A stretch of DNA of 64,000 nt from Maribellus luteus (lineage in GTDB: Bacteria > Bacteroidota > Bacteroidia > Bacteroidales > Prolixibacteraceae), in the NCBI RefSeq assembly GCF_003576475.1, contig NZ_QWGR01000003.1, positions 124,001 through 188,000 of the forward strand, read 5' to 3'. Every line of letters starts with the position of its first letter. Position 1 is the first letter of the stretch. Made by a program: the position numbers and the translations under genes. Under the pieces are notes generated by a model. It saw only the letters and a list, made by a program, of their open reading frames with translations. It did not search any database and was not told where the DNA came from. This document shows, one piece after another, positions 18,344 through 27,410 of the stretch.

Positions 18344-19324
18344 ATGGCAAGAAAGAAGTATAAATTTAACCCTGACACTCTTAATTACGAAAGCATTGGC
18401 TTAACCTGGAAAGAAAGAATTGTAAAAGTTCTGACTTATCTGTCGAGCAGTGTGGCGATGGCCTTGCTGTTTGTGGTAATTTTTCTGAGTTTTTATGAAA
18501 CGCCACGTTCAAAGGCATTGAAGCGCGAAAACCAGCGGCTGCTCACCCAATACGAATTGTTGCAAAAAGACATGAACAAGGTTGAAAAGGTATTGACCGA
18601 TCTTCAACAACGCGATGATAATATTTACCGGGTGGTTTTTGAAGCGGAACCTATTCCCGCGGCTGTGCGTGAAGCCGGCTTTGGAGGTACCAATAAATAT
18701 TCGCACCTCGAAAACATGGACAATGCCGACCTGGTGATCGAAACCGCTAAAAAGCTGGATGTGTTGGCCAAAAAGACCTATATCCAGTCGAAATCATACG
18801 ACGAGGTGATGGAAATGGCGCTGAACAAAGAAAAGATGCTCGCCTCGCTTCCGTCGATTATGCCCATCCGCAACAAGGAATTAAAAAGAACTTCCAGCGG
18901 CTGGGGATATCGGATGCACCCGATCTACAAGGTGAAAAAAATGCACTGGGGACAAGACTTTACGGCTCCCATCGGAACACCTATTTACGCGACCGGCGAT
19001 GGCGTTGTTACCGAAGTGGAAGGATCCAAAAGAAGCAAAGTAGGACTCGGCCTGAATATAAAAATCGACCATGGCTTTGGTTACGAAACAGTTTACGGGC
19101 ACCTGAATGAATTCAACGTTAAACGCGGTCAGCACGTAAAACGCGGCGACATTATCGGTTATGTGGGAAACACGGGTGGTTCAACCGCTCCGCACCTTCA
19201 TTACGAAGTACACAAAAACGGACAGAAATTAAATCCGATGTACTACATGTTCCAGGATCTTACGCCGCAAGAATACGACAAAATGATTGCCATCTCGTCC
19301 AACATCGGACAATCGCTCGACTAA
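18344..19324 (+). CDS. Membrane-anchored M23 (LytM-type) peptidoglycan endopeptidase
   Basis: A 326-residue protein with one N-terminal membrane helix (about 33-50), a coiled-coil stretch (about 55-95) and a C-terminal M23 domain (about 185-300). The zinc site is intact: His201 and Asp205 in HWGQDF, and His284/His286 in HLHYEVH. It should cut peptide cross-links of peptidoglycan in the periplasm. The coiled coil next to an anchored LytM domain is the layout of cell-elongation or division endopeptidases. It ends at a terminator at 19357 and is followed by a MerR regulator. Confidence 0.92.
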   Translation: MARKKYKFNPDTLNYESIGLTWKERIVKVLTYLSSSVAMALLFVVIFLSFYETPRSKALKRENQRLLTQYELLQKDMNKVEKVLTDLQQRDDNIYRVVFEAEPIPAAVREAGFGGTNKYSHLENMDNADLVIETAKKLDVLAKKTYIQSKSYDEVMEMALNKEKMLASLPSIMPIRNKELKRTSSGWGYRMHPIYKVKKMHWGQDFTAPIGTPIYATGDGVVTEVEGSKRSKVGLGLNIKIDHGFGYETVYGHLNEFNVKRGQHVKRGDIIGYVGNTGGSTAPHLHYEVHKNGQKLNPMYYMFQDLTPQEYDKMIAISSNIGQSLD

Positions 19325-19356
19325 GCATTGCATGCACAAGCAAAAGATATAGTCGA

Positions 19357-19392
19357 AAAACTTTCATCAGAAAACCTGGTGGAAGTTTTTTG
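19357..19392 (+). terminator. Intrinsic terminator after the M23 gene
   Basis: 14-bp stem AAAACTTTCATCAG paired with CTGGTGGAAGTTTT (two G-U pairs), five-base loop and a following T run. Confidence 0.75.
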
Positions 19393-19465
19393 TTTCCATC
19401 AATTTTGAGAAACAATTTTGCCGCGGTTCTCAATTCTAATTATCTTGCAGTTCAAAATCTGAAAG

Positions 19466-19819
19466 TTGCCTTACAAAAAGCCGGAAATAGAAAAAATCTA
19501 CTACTCGATGGGAGAAGTTACCGAAATGTTTGGCCTCACTCCGTCGAATATTCGCTATTGGGAAAACCAGTTCGAAGCGCTAAAACCGTTTAAAAACAAA
19601 AAGGGCAACCGGCTTTTTACCAAAGAAGACCTTGAAACCATCCGCCTGATTCATTACCTGGTAAAGCAACGTGGCCTTACGATTAAAGGCGCCCGGCAAA
19701 AATTAAAAGAAAACCGCGAAGATACGCTGAACAATTACGAGATTGTAAAAAAATTACAGGACATCAGGCAGGAACTAATGGCAATAAAAGAAAGCTTAGA
19801 AGATCATGACGAAAATTAA
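19466..19819 (+). CDS. MerR-family transcriptional regulator
   Basis: A 117-residue winged helix protein of the MerR superfamily. The DNA-binding part is YYSMGEVTEMFGLTPSNIRYWENQF at about residues 11-36, followed by the wing NKKGNRLFTKEDLETI. A short C-terminal helix (KLQDIRQELMAIKESLE) would dimerise; no Cys effector site is visible, so this is the short ligand-less type. The start is a TTG codon; the first in-frame ATG would remove the first helix, so TTG is preferred. The gene overlaps the following Nif3 gene by 14 nt, indicating translational coupling with Nif3 and the zinc-ribbon gene. Confidence 0.85.
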   Translation: MPYKKPEIEKIYYSMGEVTEMFGLTPSNIRYWENQFEALKPFKNKKGNRLFTKEDLETIRLIHYLVKQRGLTIKGARQKLKENREDTLNNYEIVKKLQDIRQELMAIKESLEDHDEN

Positions 19820-20903
19820 AGATATTACCCATTATTTGGAAACCGTTGCCCCGCTTCGCTTGCAGGAATCATACGACAATGCAGGCCTAATTGTGGGAGA
19901 CATGCAGGCAGAACTCACCTCAATTCTGGTTACGCTGGATGTAACCGAAGAAGTGGTGGAAGAAGCTATCCAAAACAAATGCAACCTGATTGTTGCACAT
20001 CACCCGATCGTTTTTTCGGGACTGAAAAAAATTACCGGGAAAAATTATGTGGAGCGCACCTTGCTAAAAGCCATCAAAAACGACATTGCCATTTATGCCG
20101 CGCATACCAACCTCGACAGTGTTACCGGGGGTGTGAACGGCAAAATCTGTGAAAAGCTGGGGCTGTCAGATTGCCGCATTCTGGAGCCGGCCGGCGGACT
20201 GCTGAAAAAGCTGGTAACTTTTGTCCCGGTCGACCATGCCGAAAAAGTACGTCAGGCGGTTTTTGCAGCGGGCGCCGGGCACATTGGCAATTACGATTCG
20301 TGCAGTTTTAATGCACACGGGCAGGGAACCTTCAGGGGAAATGACAGTACCACGCCTTTTGTTGGAGAAAAAGGAGCCCATCATTACGAAAACGAAATCC
20401 GTTTCGAAACCATTTTTCCTTCCTACTTACAGGGGCAAATTGTTTCTGCTCTCACTACTGCTCACCCTTACGAAGAAGTAGCCTACGATATTTATCCACT
20501 CGACAATAAATTTGACCAGATTGGAATGGGAATGGTGGGCGTTCTGCCCAAAGAAAAAACAGAGCGGGAAGTATTGAAGCTGCTCAAAAAAACCTTCCAA
20601 ACCGGAGTCATCCGGCACACGGCACTTCAAAATAAAAAAGTGAAGAAAATTGCGGTTTGCGGAGGCGCCGGCTCCTTCCTTCTAAAACAGGCCATTGCAG
20701 CGGGTGCCGACTTTTTTGTGACCGGCGATTTTAAATATCACCAGTTTTTTGATGCCGAAAACAAAATTGTAATCGCGGATATCGGACATTTTGAGAGCGA
20801 ACAATTTACTAAAGAACTTTTTTATGAGTTACTTACGAAAAAATTCCCTAAATTTGTCGTCCGTTTGTCAGAGGTGAATACCAACCCGGTTTTTTACTTC
20901 TGA
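19806..20903 (+). CDS. Nif3-like dinuclear metal centre protein (long form)
   Basis: A 365-residue member of the Nif3/YqfO family, historically annotated GTP cyclohydrolase 1 type 2. N-terminal metal-site motifs LIVAHHPIVF (near 62-71) and AAHTNLDS are present, and the C-terminal block DIGHFESEQF completes the site. The extra central part (about 125-230) matches the length of the PII-like insertion of the long form. Cytosolic, biochemical role unresolved. It starts inside the end of the merR gene and is followed by a C4 zinc-ribbon gene, a neighbourhood commonly seen for this family. Confidence 0.93.
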   Translation: MTKIKDITHYLETVAPLRLQESYDNAGLIVGDMQAELTSILVTLDVTEEVVEEAIQNKCNLIVAHHPIVFSGLKKITGKNYVERTLLKAIKNDIAIYAAHTNLDSVTGGVNGKICEKLGLSDCRILEPAGGLLKKLVTFVPVDHAEKVRQAVFAAGAGHIGNYDSCSFNAHGQGTFRGNDSTTPFVGEKGAHHYENEIRFETIFPSYLQGQIVSALTTAHPYEEVAYDIYPLDNKFDQIGMGMVGVLPKEKTEREVLKLLKKTFQTGVIRHTALQNKKVKKIAVCGGAGSFLLKQAIAAGADFFVTGDFKYHQFFDAENKIVIADIGHFESEQFTKELFYELLTKKFPKFVVRLSEVNTNPVFYF

Positions 20904-21028
20904 TTTTTGGTTGGAAACAATTGGTTGCATATTGAAAGCCAACTGATTCGCCAAAACAAAAGGCAACAAAAAGGGTTACAGTTACGGACCCGTTTATTTG
21001 GAGAAAAATAAAATTAAATAGAACGAGC

Positions 21029-21805
21029 ATGAATGCACCTTATTCAAGGCAAGAAGACAAAGACATTTCGATTGAAGATAAACTGCGCGCATTGCACGAG
21101 CTGCAAAGTGTAGTTTCAGAAGTGGACAAGATAAAAACCCTGAGGGGTGAGCTTCCGCTGGAAGTACAAGACCTGGAAGATGAAATCGCCGGATTGAAGA
21201 CCCGTTTGGTGAACCTTGACGACGAAATCAAGAATCTGGATACGGCCATCAACAACAAAAAGATCGCTATCAAAGATTCTCAGGGCCTGATTGCAAAATA
21301 TACCGAACAGCAAAACAACGTTCGCAACAACCGTGAATTTGATTCTTTGTCAAAAGAAATTGAATTCCAAAACCTGGAAATCGAGCTTTCAGAAAAACGG
21401 ATCAAGGAATTTACCGCTGAAATGGCTGCCAAAAAAGAAGCAATTGGCTCTTCTAAAACACAGCTAAGCGAGCGCGAAGAAGACCTCGACCGTAAGAAAA
21501 ACGAGTTGAGTGAAATTACAGAAGAGACCAAAATCGAGGAAGAAAAGCTAAAAGCAAAAGCCGAAAAGATCGAGTCTTTTATTGAGCCTCGTTTGTTGAC
21601 GGCTTTCAAACGTATCCGCAAAAACGCACGTAACGGGTTGGCAGTAGTTACCATTCAGCGTGATGCATGCGGTGGTTGTTTTGCCAACATTCCGCCACAG
21701 CGCCAGCTGGACATTGCCAGCCGCAAAAAGATCATTGTTTGTGAATATTGCGGACGTATTTTGGTGGATGAAAAAATCAATGTTGTGGAAGACATTGCCG
21801 AATAA
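21029..21805 (+). CDS. Coiled-coil protein with C4-type zinc ribbon
   Basis: A 258-residue cytosolic protein. Residues 10-190 are a long antiparallel-type coiled coil rich in Glu and Lys. The C-terminal zinc ribbon has CGGC (in ACGGCFANIPPQ) and CEYCG as the two Cys pairs. This is the zf-RING_7/CT398-like family, which often lies next to Nif3 genes, as here 125 nt downstream. A nucleic-acid or chaperone-type partner role has been proposed for the family; nothing in the sequence decides this. A terminator follows. Confidence 0.88.
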   Translation: MNAPYSRQEDKDISIEDKLRALHELQSVVSEVDKIKTLRGELPLEVQDLEDEIAGLKTRLVNLDDEIKNLDTAINNKKIAIKDSQGLIAKYTEQQNNVRNNREFDSLSKEIEFQNLEIELSEKRIKEFTAEMAAKKEAIGSSKTQLSEREEDLDRKKNELSEITEETKIEEEKLKAKAEKIESFIEPRLLTAFKRIRKNARNGLAVVTIQRDACGGCFANIPPQRQLDIASRKKIIVCEYCGRILVDEKINVVEDIAE

Positions 21806-21827
21806 GCAAAAGAAAATCCTAAATATC

Positions 21828-21864
21828 AAAAAGCTGGTTCGCATTTCACGAGCCAGCTTTTTTT
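21828..21864 (+). terminator. Intrinsic terminator after the zinc-ribbon gene
   Basis: Stem AAAAAGCTGGTTCG with CGAGCCAGCTTTTT (one G-U pair) and a T run of eight. Confidence 0.8.
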
Positions 21865-21940
21865 ATGCCGTAAAGCCCGATCAAACAACAGCTAATATTT
21901 ATACAAGCGGAAAATTCCGGATAAAACAGAAACACTTGCC

Positions 21941-22507
21941 ATGATAATAAGAGAAGCCACATTAAACGATTCTGCCGCCATTACAACACATTTACTGTCG
22001 GCAATGGAAGACATTGTATATAAATTCATCGGGGAGGAAAACCCCAAAAAAGCAGAAGAATTCCTCTACCATTTTGTAAGTACCGAAAACAACCAGTATT
22101 CATACCGGAACTGTGTAGTTGCCGAAGAAAACCAGCAAATTATTGCGGCTGCCAGCGTATACGAAGGGGCACGATTGGAAGAACTGCGTGCACCGGTTAT
22201 TGAGTATGTAAGAGCGCATCACAACAAAAGTTTCGCCCCCGAAGACGAAACACAAGCCGGCGAATATTACCTCGATTCACTGGGAGTGAGCCCGGAACAC
22301 AGGGGAAAAGGCATTGGCTCCAAAATGCTTCAATTCTTAATCGATAAATACGTGGTAAAGAACCACCAGACTTTGGGCTTACTGGTAGAGGAAGAAAATA
22401 CGGGAGCCATAAAGTTGTATTCCCGGCTGGGTTTTAAACCCGTTGCCACGAAGCAGCTGGTAGGAAAACAATTGTACCACCTTCAGATAAACGAGTCTTG
22501 TCTTTAA
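21941..22507 (+). CDS. GNAT-family N-acetyltransferase
   Basis: A 188-residue cytosolic acetyltransferase. The acetyl-CoA-binding motif A is LDSLGVSPEHRGKGIGSKML (Q/RxxGxG/A type, about 107-126), and motif B is GLLVEEENTGAIKLYSRLGF near 146-166. The N-terminal half starts with the usual IIREATLNDSAAI. The substrate is unknown; no neighbouring gene suggests one. Confidence 0.88.
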   Translation: MIIREATLNDSAAITTHLLSAMEDIVYKFIGEENPKKAEEFLYHFVSTENNQYSYRNCVVAEENQQIIAAASVYEGARLEELRAPVIEYVRAHHNKSFAPEDETQAGEYYLDSLGVSPEHRGKGIGSKMLQFLIDKYVVKNHQTLGLLVEEENTGAIKLYSRLGFKPVATKQLVGKQLYHLQINESCL

Positions 22508-22569
22508 TAAACTCAGGAAGCTAAAAAGAATCAGGTCTTTCCCAGATGAAATATTCATGATACATGAGT

Positions 22570-22854
22570 ATCACCAACAGAAATGAAAGTATTCTTAGTT
22601 CCAAACGTAACTCTCTCTTCTCTCTATTTTTAGCTACTCTTTATACACAAATATGAATTTTAAAAAGCTAGAAAATAAGAAATAAATAATAAGGAATAAC
22701 AAATAAAAAAATGTAGAAAACGGAATAACCTGAGCCAATATTTTCTGATTTCTTATTCCTTATTCCATGTCTCTTATTAAAAGTCATTCCTATTTTCTTC
22801 AAATCCCAGAAAAAGATGTGTTATCGAGGGGCGCTATTTTTAGAGAGACTTTCA
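22570..22854. repeat. Intergenic palindromic element, copy 1
   Basis: Starts with ATCACCAACAGAAATGAAAGT (22570-22590) and ends at AGACTTTCA (near 22846-22854), so TGAAAGT and ACTTTCA are inverted ends. The interior is AT-rich and repeats AATAAGAAAT / AATAAGGAATAA and their complements. The same head, with one mismatch, and the same tail occur at 34039-34200 around a different interior. It fills most of the 468-nt gap 22508-22975, which holds no gene. Confidence 0.55.
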
Positions 22855-22857
22855 GAA

Positions 22858-22891
22858 AAAAGCCGCCTCCGGTTTCCCGAATGCGGCTTTT
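22858..22891. terminator. Bidirectional intrinsic terminator
   Basis: 9-bp stem AAAAGCCGC paired with GCGGCTTTT between the convergent acetyltransferase and TPM-domain genes. Confidence 0.7.
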
Positions 22892-22975
22892 CCTATTGCT
22901 TGAACATTATTTTAAGTTCTCTCTGAACCCGTCTGCTAAAGCATGCCGGGCAAGCTCTGAACTTTGAACGAATTT

Positions 22976-23761
22976 CTACCAGCTGCCTCCGGCACCGCCG
23001 CCACCAAAGCTGCCGCCGCCAAAGCCTCCGAATCCGCCAAAGCTACCTCCTCCGGATGAAAAATTACCAAAGGAACCCGATGAGCGGTGACTGCCCGACA
23101 TCATCCCCATGGCCAGCCAAAACGGCAAGCTTCTGCCCGGAGAATAAAACCGGCGTCGGCGACTACGACCAAACAAAGAGATAAGTACGGCAAACAGGAT
23201 GATCAGAAACGGGATACCCGCTGCACCTCCTGCCTCTACTTTTTGCCGGTATTCATCGGCACTGTATTCTCCGCGGGTAATATCCATAATTACACTGATA
23301 CCGGCGGCCAAACCTTCGTAATAATTGTTTTCCTTAAAACGCGGGATCATTTCGTTGTTGACCACATCGCGGTTAACGATGGCATCGGGCAAAACACCTT
23401 CCAGCCCGTAACCGGTAGCCACAAATACTTCTCCGCGGCTGTTGGCCGTTTTAGGCTTTACCAAAACCACAATACCATTATCCTTTCCTTTTTGGCCAAC
23501 GCCCCACTTTTCACCCAGCTGATAAGCATAGTCTGCCTTATCGTAGCCTTCGAGATCAGCAACGGTTACTACCAGAATCTGGGTAGATGTTTGCCGGGCA
23601 AATTTCTCCAGCGCACTTTCCATGCTTTCATACTGGTTGGTGTTCAAAATACCGGCAAAGTCGTTTACCAACCGCGCCGGCTCAGGACGTTCCGGAATTT
23701 GTGCAACGCTCACACCCATTGCACCTATCCATATCAGTACTGTAAATAGTATTCTCTTCAT
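22976..23761 (-). CDS. TPM-domain (YgcG-type) membrane protein with Gly-rich tail
   Basis: A 261-residue protein with signal peptide (cleavage near VSVAQ), a TPM phosphatase-like domain (about 30-170; landmarks RLVNDFAGIL, ILVVTVADLEGYDKADYAYQLGEKWGVG, and YGLEGVLPDA), one membrane helix (about 180-198, IPFLIILFAVLISLFG), and a C-terminal tail of about 45 residues made almost entirely of Gly, Ser and Phe. TPM domains bind metal and have been linked to phosphatase activity or photosystem repair in plants; in Bacteroidota they travel with lemA. This is the last gene of the lemA-TPM-TPM set on the minus strand, 80 nt after the soluble TPM gene. Confidence 0.9.
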   Translation of the reverse strand: MKRILFTVLIWIGAMGVSVAQIPERPEPARLVNDFAGILNTNQYESMESALEKFARQTSTQILVVTVADLEGYDKADYAYQLGEKWGVGQKGKDNGIVVLVKPKTANSRGEVFVATGYGLEGVLPDAIVNRDVVNNEMIPRFKENNYYEGLAAGISVIMDITRGEYSADEYRQKVEAGGAAGIPFLIILFAVLISLFGRSRRRRFYSPGRSLPFWLAMGMMSGSHRSSGSFGNFSSGGGSFGGFGGFGGGSFGGGGAGGSW

Positions 23762-23841
23762 AATGTTTTGCTTATCACCCCTCTGCCTCCCGCCCTGTTT
23801 GACATTTCCCTAAAAGGAAAAAAGCGGAAAGTTTCACTGTT

Positions 23842-24279
23842 TTATTTTCCAAATGATATTTCGTCAGAAAGCTCGTTTACATCGTCTTTCTGGTAAGGAA
23901 AGTGTGCTTTCAGCTGTTCTCCGGCCCTTACAATACCGTCAGCCAGCGCTTCAGCATACACCCCTTCTTTCATTTTCGTAATGACCACATTTTTGGTACT
24001 TTCCCAAAAATCAGCAGGCACTTTTTGGTTGATACCTGCGTCGCCCAGGATGGCGAATTTCCGGTCTTGCACAGCCAGGTAAAACAACACCCCGTTGCGA
24101 AGCTCTGTTTTATGCATTTCCAGCTTTTCGAAAAGATAAGCCGCGCGGTCGAGCACATCGCCGCTGCAACAGTTTTCCACGTGCACGCGAATCTCTCCCG
24201 AAGTATTGGTTTCGGCCACCCTGATTGCATTGGTGATCTGCAATTTGTCCTGCTCTGTAAAATATTTATGTACACCCAT
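23842..24279 (-). CDS. Soluble TPM-domain protein
   Basis: A 145-residue protein consisting of one TPM domain without signal peptide or membrane helix. The family's segments are visible: SGEIRVHVENCC, RNGVLFYLAVQDRKFAILGDAGINQKV (the acidic metal-binding region), and a C-terminal amphipathic helix AEALADGIVRAGEQLKAHF. Because the LemA and TPM neighbours are envelope-located, this protein probably faces the cytosol and may pair with the membrane TPM protein. The gene begins about 150 nt downstream of lemA, with a stem-loop in between. Confidence 0.85.
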   Translation of the reverse strand: MGVHKYFTEQDKLQITNAIRVAETNTSGEIRVHVENCCSGDVLDRAAYLFEKLEMHKTELRNGVLFYLAVQDRKFAILGDAGINQKVPADFWESTKNVVITKMKEGVYAEALADGIVRAGEQLKAHFPYQKDDVNELSDEISFGK

Positions 24280-24356
24280 TGTTTCTACCTCCCTCTAATA
24301 TTTTCAAAACGAACAATCTTTAGCTAAGCTCAAACTCTTCCTTTTCGCAAAAGCGA

Positions 24357-24377
24357 TGATCCCGGTTGCCGGGATCA
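24357..24377. other. Intercistronic stem-loop between lemA and the TPM gene
   Basis: Perfect 9-bp stem TGATCCCGG / CCGGGATCA with a three-base loop, not followed by a T run on the minus strand. It may stabilise or segment the lemA-TPM transcript instead of terminating it. Confidence 0.5.
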
Positions 24378-24429
24378 GAGTTCGTTCTCGTTGCTCATTT
24401 TTGTTTACAAGCGAACTTCTTTTATGCTG

Positions 24430-25020
24430 TTAAAACTGAACTTCGGGTGCCACATCAGAACCCTCGCGCGATTCGAAATACGATTTCTTTTCGAATCCAA
24501 ACCAGCCGGCGTAAATCACACGCGGAAACTGGCGGATGTATGCATTGTACTGCTGTGTGGTATCGTTAAACTTTTTCCGCTCCACAGTAATACGGTTCTC
24601 GGTTCCTTCGAGCTGTGCCTGCAAATCCAGAAAGTTCTGGTTGGCTTTCAGATCGGGATAACGTTCCACTACCACCATCAAACGGCTTAATGCCGATGAC
24701 AATCCGTCTTGCGCCTGGTTAAACTGCTGCAAAGTTTCCGGGGTCATTTTTTCCGGGTCAATATGCATCGAGGTTGCTTTTGAACGTGCTTCAATTACAC
24801 CGGTCAATGTTTCCTGCTCGTGCGCCGCATAACCTTTTACAGTATTCACCAGGTTCGGAATTAAGTCGGCACGACGCTGGTAAACGTTTTCCACCTGTGC
24901 CCACTGAGAGGTTACCTGTTCGTCCAGGTTAACCATTGTATTATAACCACAACTCGAAAATAAAAATGCACTTACAACTGCAAGTAGAACAATTTTAATA
25001 CGCTTCATTTTTTCTTTCAT
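24430..25020 (-). CDS. lemA: LemA-family lipoprotein
   Basis: A 196-residue LemA protein. The signal ends in a lipobox (LFSSC), and the mature domain has the family hallmarks NTMVNLDEQVTSQWAQVENVYQRR, LIPNLVNTVKGYAAHE and the C-terminal YNAYIRQFPRVIYAGWFGF. It forms a long helical bundle exposed on the periplasmic side. Two starts are possible: ATG 25020 or the in-frame ATG four codons later (25008), which gives a more typical MKRIK n-region. It heads the lemA-TPM-TPM operon; the molecular role is unknown although the set is widely conserved. Confidence 0.93.
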   Translation of the reverse strand: MKEKMKRIKIVLLAVVSAFLFSSCGYNTMVNLDEQVTSQWAQVENVYQRRADLIPNLVNTVKGYAAHEQETLTGVIEARSKATSMHIDPEKMTPETLQQFNQAQDGLSSALSRLMVVVERYPDLKANQNFLDLQAQLEGTENRITVERKKFNDTTQQYNAYIRQFPRVIYAGWFGFEKKSYFESREGSDVAPEVQF

Positions 25021-25133
25021 TTAAAGTATGCCTGCAAATATTCTCAAAAAGTGCAAAAAATCATCGGTCTTTTCGGGGAAAGACCATATTTTGCCGCTGT
25101 ATTTCGAATTTAATAAGATAAAACTGCCGAATC

Positions 25134-27134
25134 ATGGAAAATTCAGCATTCAAAGCGGCGATTCTGGAAGGAATCCCGGGTGAATTGCCCCTCCCCCAAC
25201 CTTACGACACGAACATTAATCACGCCCCCCGAAGAAAAGATATTTTATCGGCCGACGAGAAAAAACTGGCTCTGAAAAACGCACTTCGTTATTTCCCGCA
25301 GAAATTTCATACGGTGCTGGCGCCCGAGTTTTTAAACGAGCTGGAGCTTTTCGGACGTATTTACATGTACCGTTTCCGGCCCGGCTACGAAATGTACGCG
25401 CGACCGATTGACGAATACCCGGCCCGCTCAAAACAGGCGGCTTCGATTATGCTGATGATCCAGAATAACCTGGACAAGGCCGTGGCACAACACCCGCACG
25501 AGCTAATCACCTATGGCGGTAACGGGTCAGTGTTCCAGAACTGGGCGCAGTACCTGCTTACCATGAAATACCTGGCCGAAATGACCGACGAACAAACCCT
25601 GGTGATGTACTCTGGTCATCCGATGGGACTGTTTCCTTCGCATAAAAATGCACCGCGCGTTGTGGTGACCAACGGGATGGTGATTCCGAATTATTCGGGG
25701 CGCGACGATTACGAGCGGATGAATGCGCTGGGGGTTTCGCAATACGGGCAAATGACCGCCGGTTCGTATATGTACATTGGCCCGCAGGGAATTGTACACG
25801 GTACTACCATTACGGTAATGAATGCGGCACGGCTTCACTCGCCGGGTGATGCTGCCGGAAAAATATTTATCACCAGCGGCCTGGGCGGTATGTCGGGCGC
25901 ACAACCCAAAGCCGGGGTAATTGCCGGAATGGTTTGCGTGGTGGCCGAAATCAACCCCAAAGCCGTGGAAGTTCGGCACAGCCAGGGATGGGTGGACGAA
26001 GTTTACACCGACCTGGACGAACTGCTGGCCCGCATGAAAACAGCGCGCGAAAACAAGGAAGCCGTTTCGCTGGCCTACCAGGGCAATGTGATCGACCTGT
26101 GGGAGAAACTGGCCGAAGAAAACTTCCCGGTTGAGTTGGGCTCTGACCAGACTTCGCTGCACAACCCTTTTGCCGGTGGCTACTACCCTGCCGGGCTTAC
26201 GCTTGAGGAATCGAACCAAATGATGGCGGACCAACCTGAACTGTTCCGCGAAAAAGTATACGAATCGCTGCGCAGGCATGTGGCGGCCGTGAATAAAATG
26301 ACTGCCAACGGCATGTATTTCTGGGATTACGGAAACGCGTTCCTGCTCGAAGCCAGTCGTGCCGGGGCTGCTGTTACCGACGAAAAAGGAGGCTTTATTT
26401 ATCCTTCGTATGTGCAGGACATTATGGGCCCGCTGTTTTTCGACTACGGGTTTGGCCCTTTCCGCTGGGTGTGTACTTCCGGCGATCCCAAAGACCTCGA
26501 AACAACCGACCGGATTGCTGCCGAAGTGCTGCAAAAACTGGCAGCTAAATCGCCCGAAGAAATCACCCGCCAGATGGAAGACAACATCCACTGGATTCGC
26601 GAAGCCGGACGCAACAAAATGGTAGTGGGCTCGCAGGCGCGTATTCTGTATGCCGACTGCACGGGCCGCACCCAGATTGCCAAAGCTTTTAACGATGCCA
26701 TCCGCGACGGACGTATTTCGGCGCCGGTTGTGCTGGGACGCGACCACCACGATGTATCGGGAACCGACTCACCTTACCGTGAAACCTCGAACATATACGA
26801 CGGCTCATCGTTTACGGCCGATATGGCGGTGCAGAACTTTGTGGGCGATGCTTTCCGCGGCGCCACCTGGGTATCGCTGCACAACGGCGGCGGCGTTGGC
26901 TGGGGCGAAGTCATCAACGGAGGCTTTGGAATGTGCATCGACGGAACTCCCGAGGCCGAAGAGCGGCTGAAAATGATGCTCCACTGGGATGTGAACAACG
27001 GTATTTCGCGCCGTAGCTGGGCCCGCAACAAGCCCGCCCGTTTTGCCATTGAGCAGGCTATGAAGGAAAATCCGCAGCTAAAGGTTACCCTGCCCGAAGA
27101 AGCGGACGATGACTTGCTGGACAGTTTGTTCTAG
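25134..27134 (+). CDS. hutU: Urocanate hydratase
   Basis: A 666-residue urocanase that converts urocanate to imidazolonepropionate in histidine breakdown using tightly bound NAD+. Family motifs include YGGNGSVFQNWAQY, MYSGHPMG, the NAD-loop GLGGMSGAQPKAG, the catalytic DRIAAEV region and the signature YADCTGRTQIA. It is about 100 residues longer than the classical 557-residue enzymes, as is usual for the long Bacteroidota form. No hutH, hutI or ftcD gene is present nearby, so the gene is detached from the rest of the pathway. It is divergent from lemA and ends at a strong terminator. Confidence 0.96.
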   Translation: MENSAFKAAILEGIPGELPLPQPYDTNINHAPRRKDILSADEKKLALKNALRYFPQKFHTVLAPEFLNELELFGRIYMYRFRPGYEMYARPIDEYPARSKQAASIMLMIQNNLDKAVAQHPHELITYGGNGSVFQNWAQYLLTMKYLAEMTDEQTLVMYSGHPMGLFPSHKNAPRVVVTNGMVIPNYSGRDDYERMNALGVSQYGQMTAGSYMYIGPQGIVHGTTITVMNAARLHSPGDAAGKIFITSGLGGMSGAQPKAGVIAGMVCVVAEINPKAVEVRHSQGWVDEVYTDLDELLARMKTARENKEAVSLAYQGNVIDLWEKLAEENFPVELGSDQTSLHNPFAGGYYPAGLTLEESNQMMADQPELFREKVYESLRRHVAAVNKMTANGMYFWDYGNAFLLEASRAGAAVTDEKGGFIYPSYVQDIMGPLFFDYGFGPFRWVCTSGDPKDLETTDRIAAEVLQKLAAKSPEEITRQMEDNIHWIREAGRNKMVVGSQARILYADCTGRTQIAKAFNDAIRDGRISAPVVLGRDHHDVSGTDSPYRETSNIYDGSSFTADMAVQNFVGDAFRGATWVSLHNGGGVGWGEVINGGFGMCIDGTPEAEERLKMMLHWDVNNGISRRSWARNKPARFAIEQAMKENPQLKVTLPEEADDDLLDSLF

Positions 27135-27136
27135 AC

Positions 27137-27183
27137 ATAAAAGCAGGATGATATTTTTAGAAAAGATATCATCCTGCTTTTAT
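27137..27183 (+). terminator. Strong intrinsic terminator after hutU
   Basis: 18-bp perfect inverted repeat (27137-27154 with 27166-27183) and an 11-nt loop, followed by AT-rich sequence. Confidence 0.85.
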
Positions 27184-27410
27184 AAAATCCTGTCTTCACC
27201 ACCACTCCGGAACACCAAAATTTAACCAGACACCATTTCTTTTTCCAATTAATCCGAAAAAAATGTACCTTTCCTACACGTCTAAAAAAACAATAAGGGA
27301 AACTAAACCATTATTTTCCGGAAAGTTCACAGAAACAAAAGATGTTTCAATCAGATGCCTGGTTGTCGTATGGGAGACGATTAAGGCTGTTAAAAAGAAA
27401 GGAATACCCT

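Noticed and set aside
22767-22967. 66-codon plus-strand frame in the gap before the TPM gene
   Set aside because: It runs straight through the terminator at 22858-22891 and lies in repeat sequence.
25527-26750. 407-codon minus-strand open frame opposite hutU
   Set aside because: Antisense to hutU in codon-matched register; rich in His/Arg/Phe as expected for a mirror of GC-rich codons; no domain recognised.
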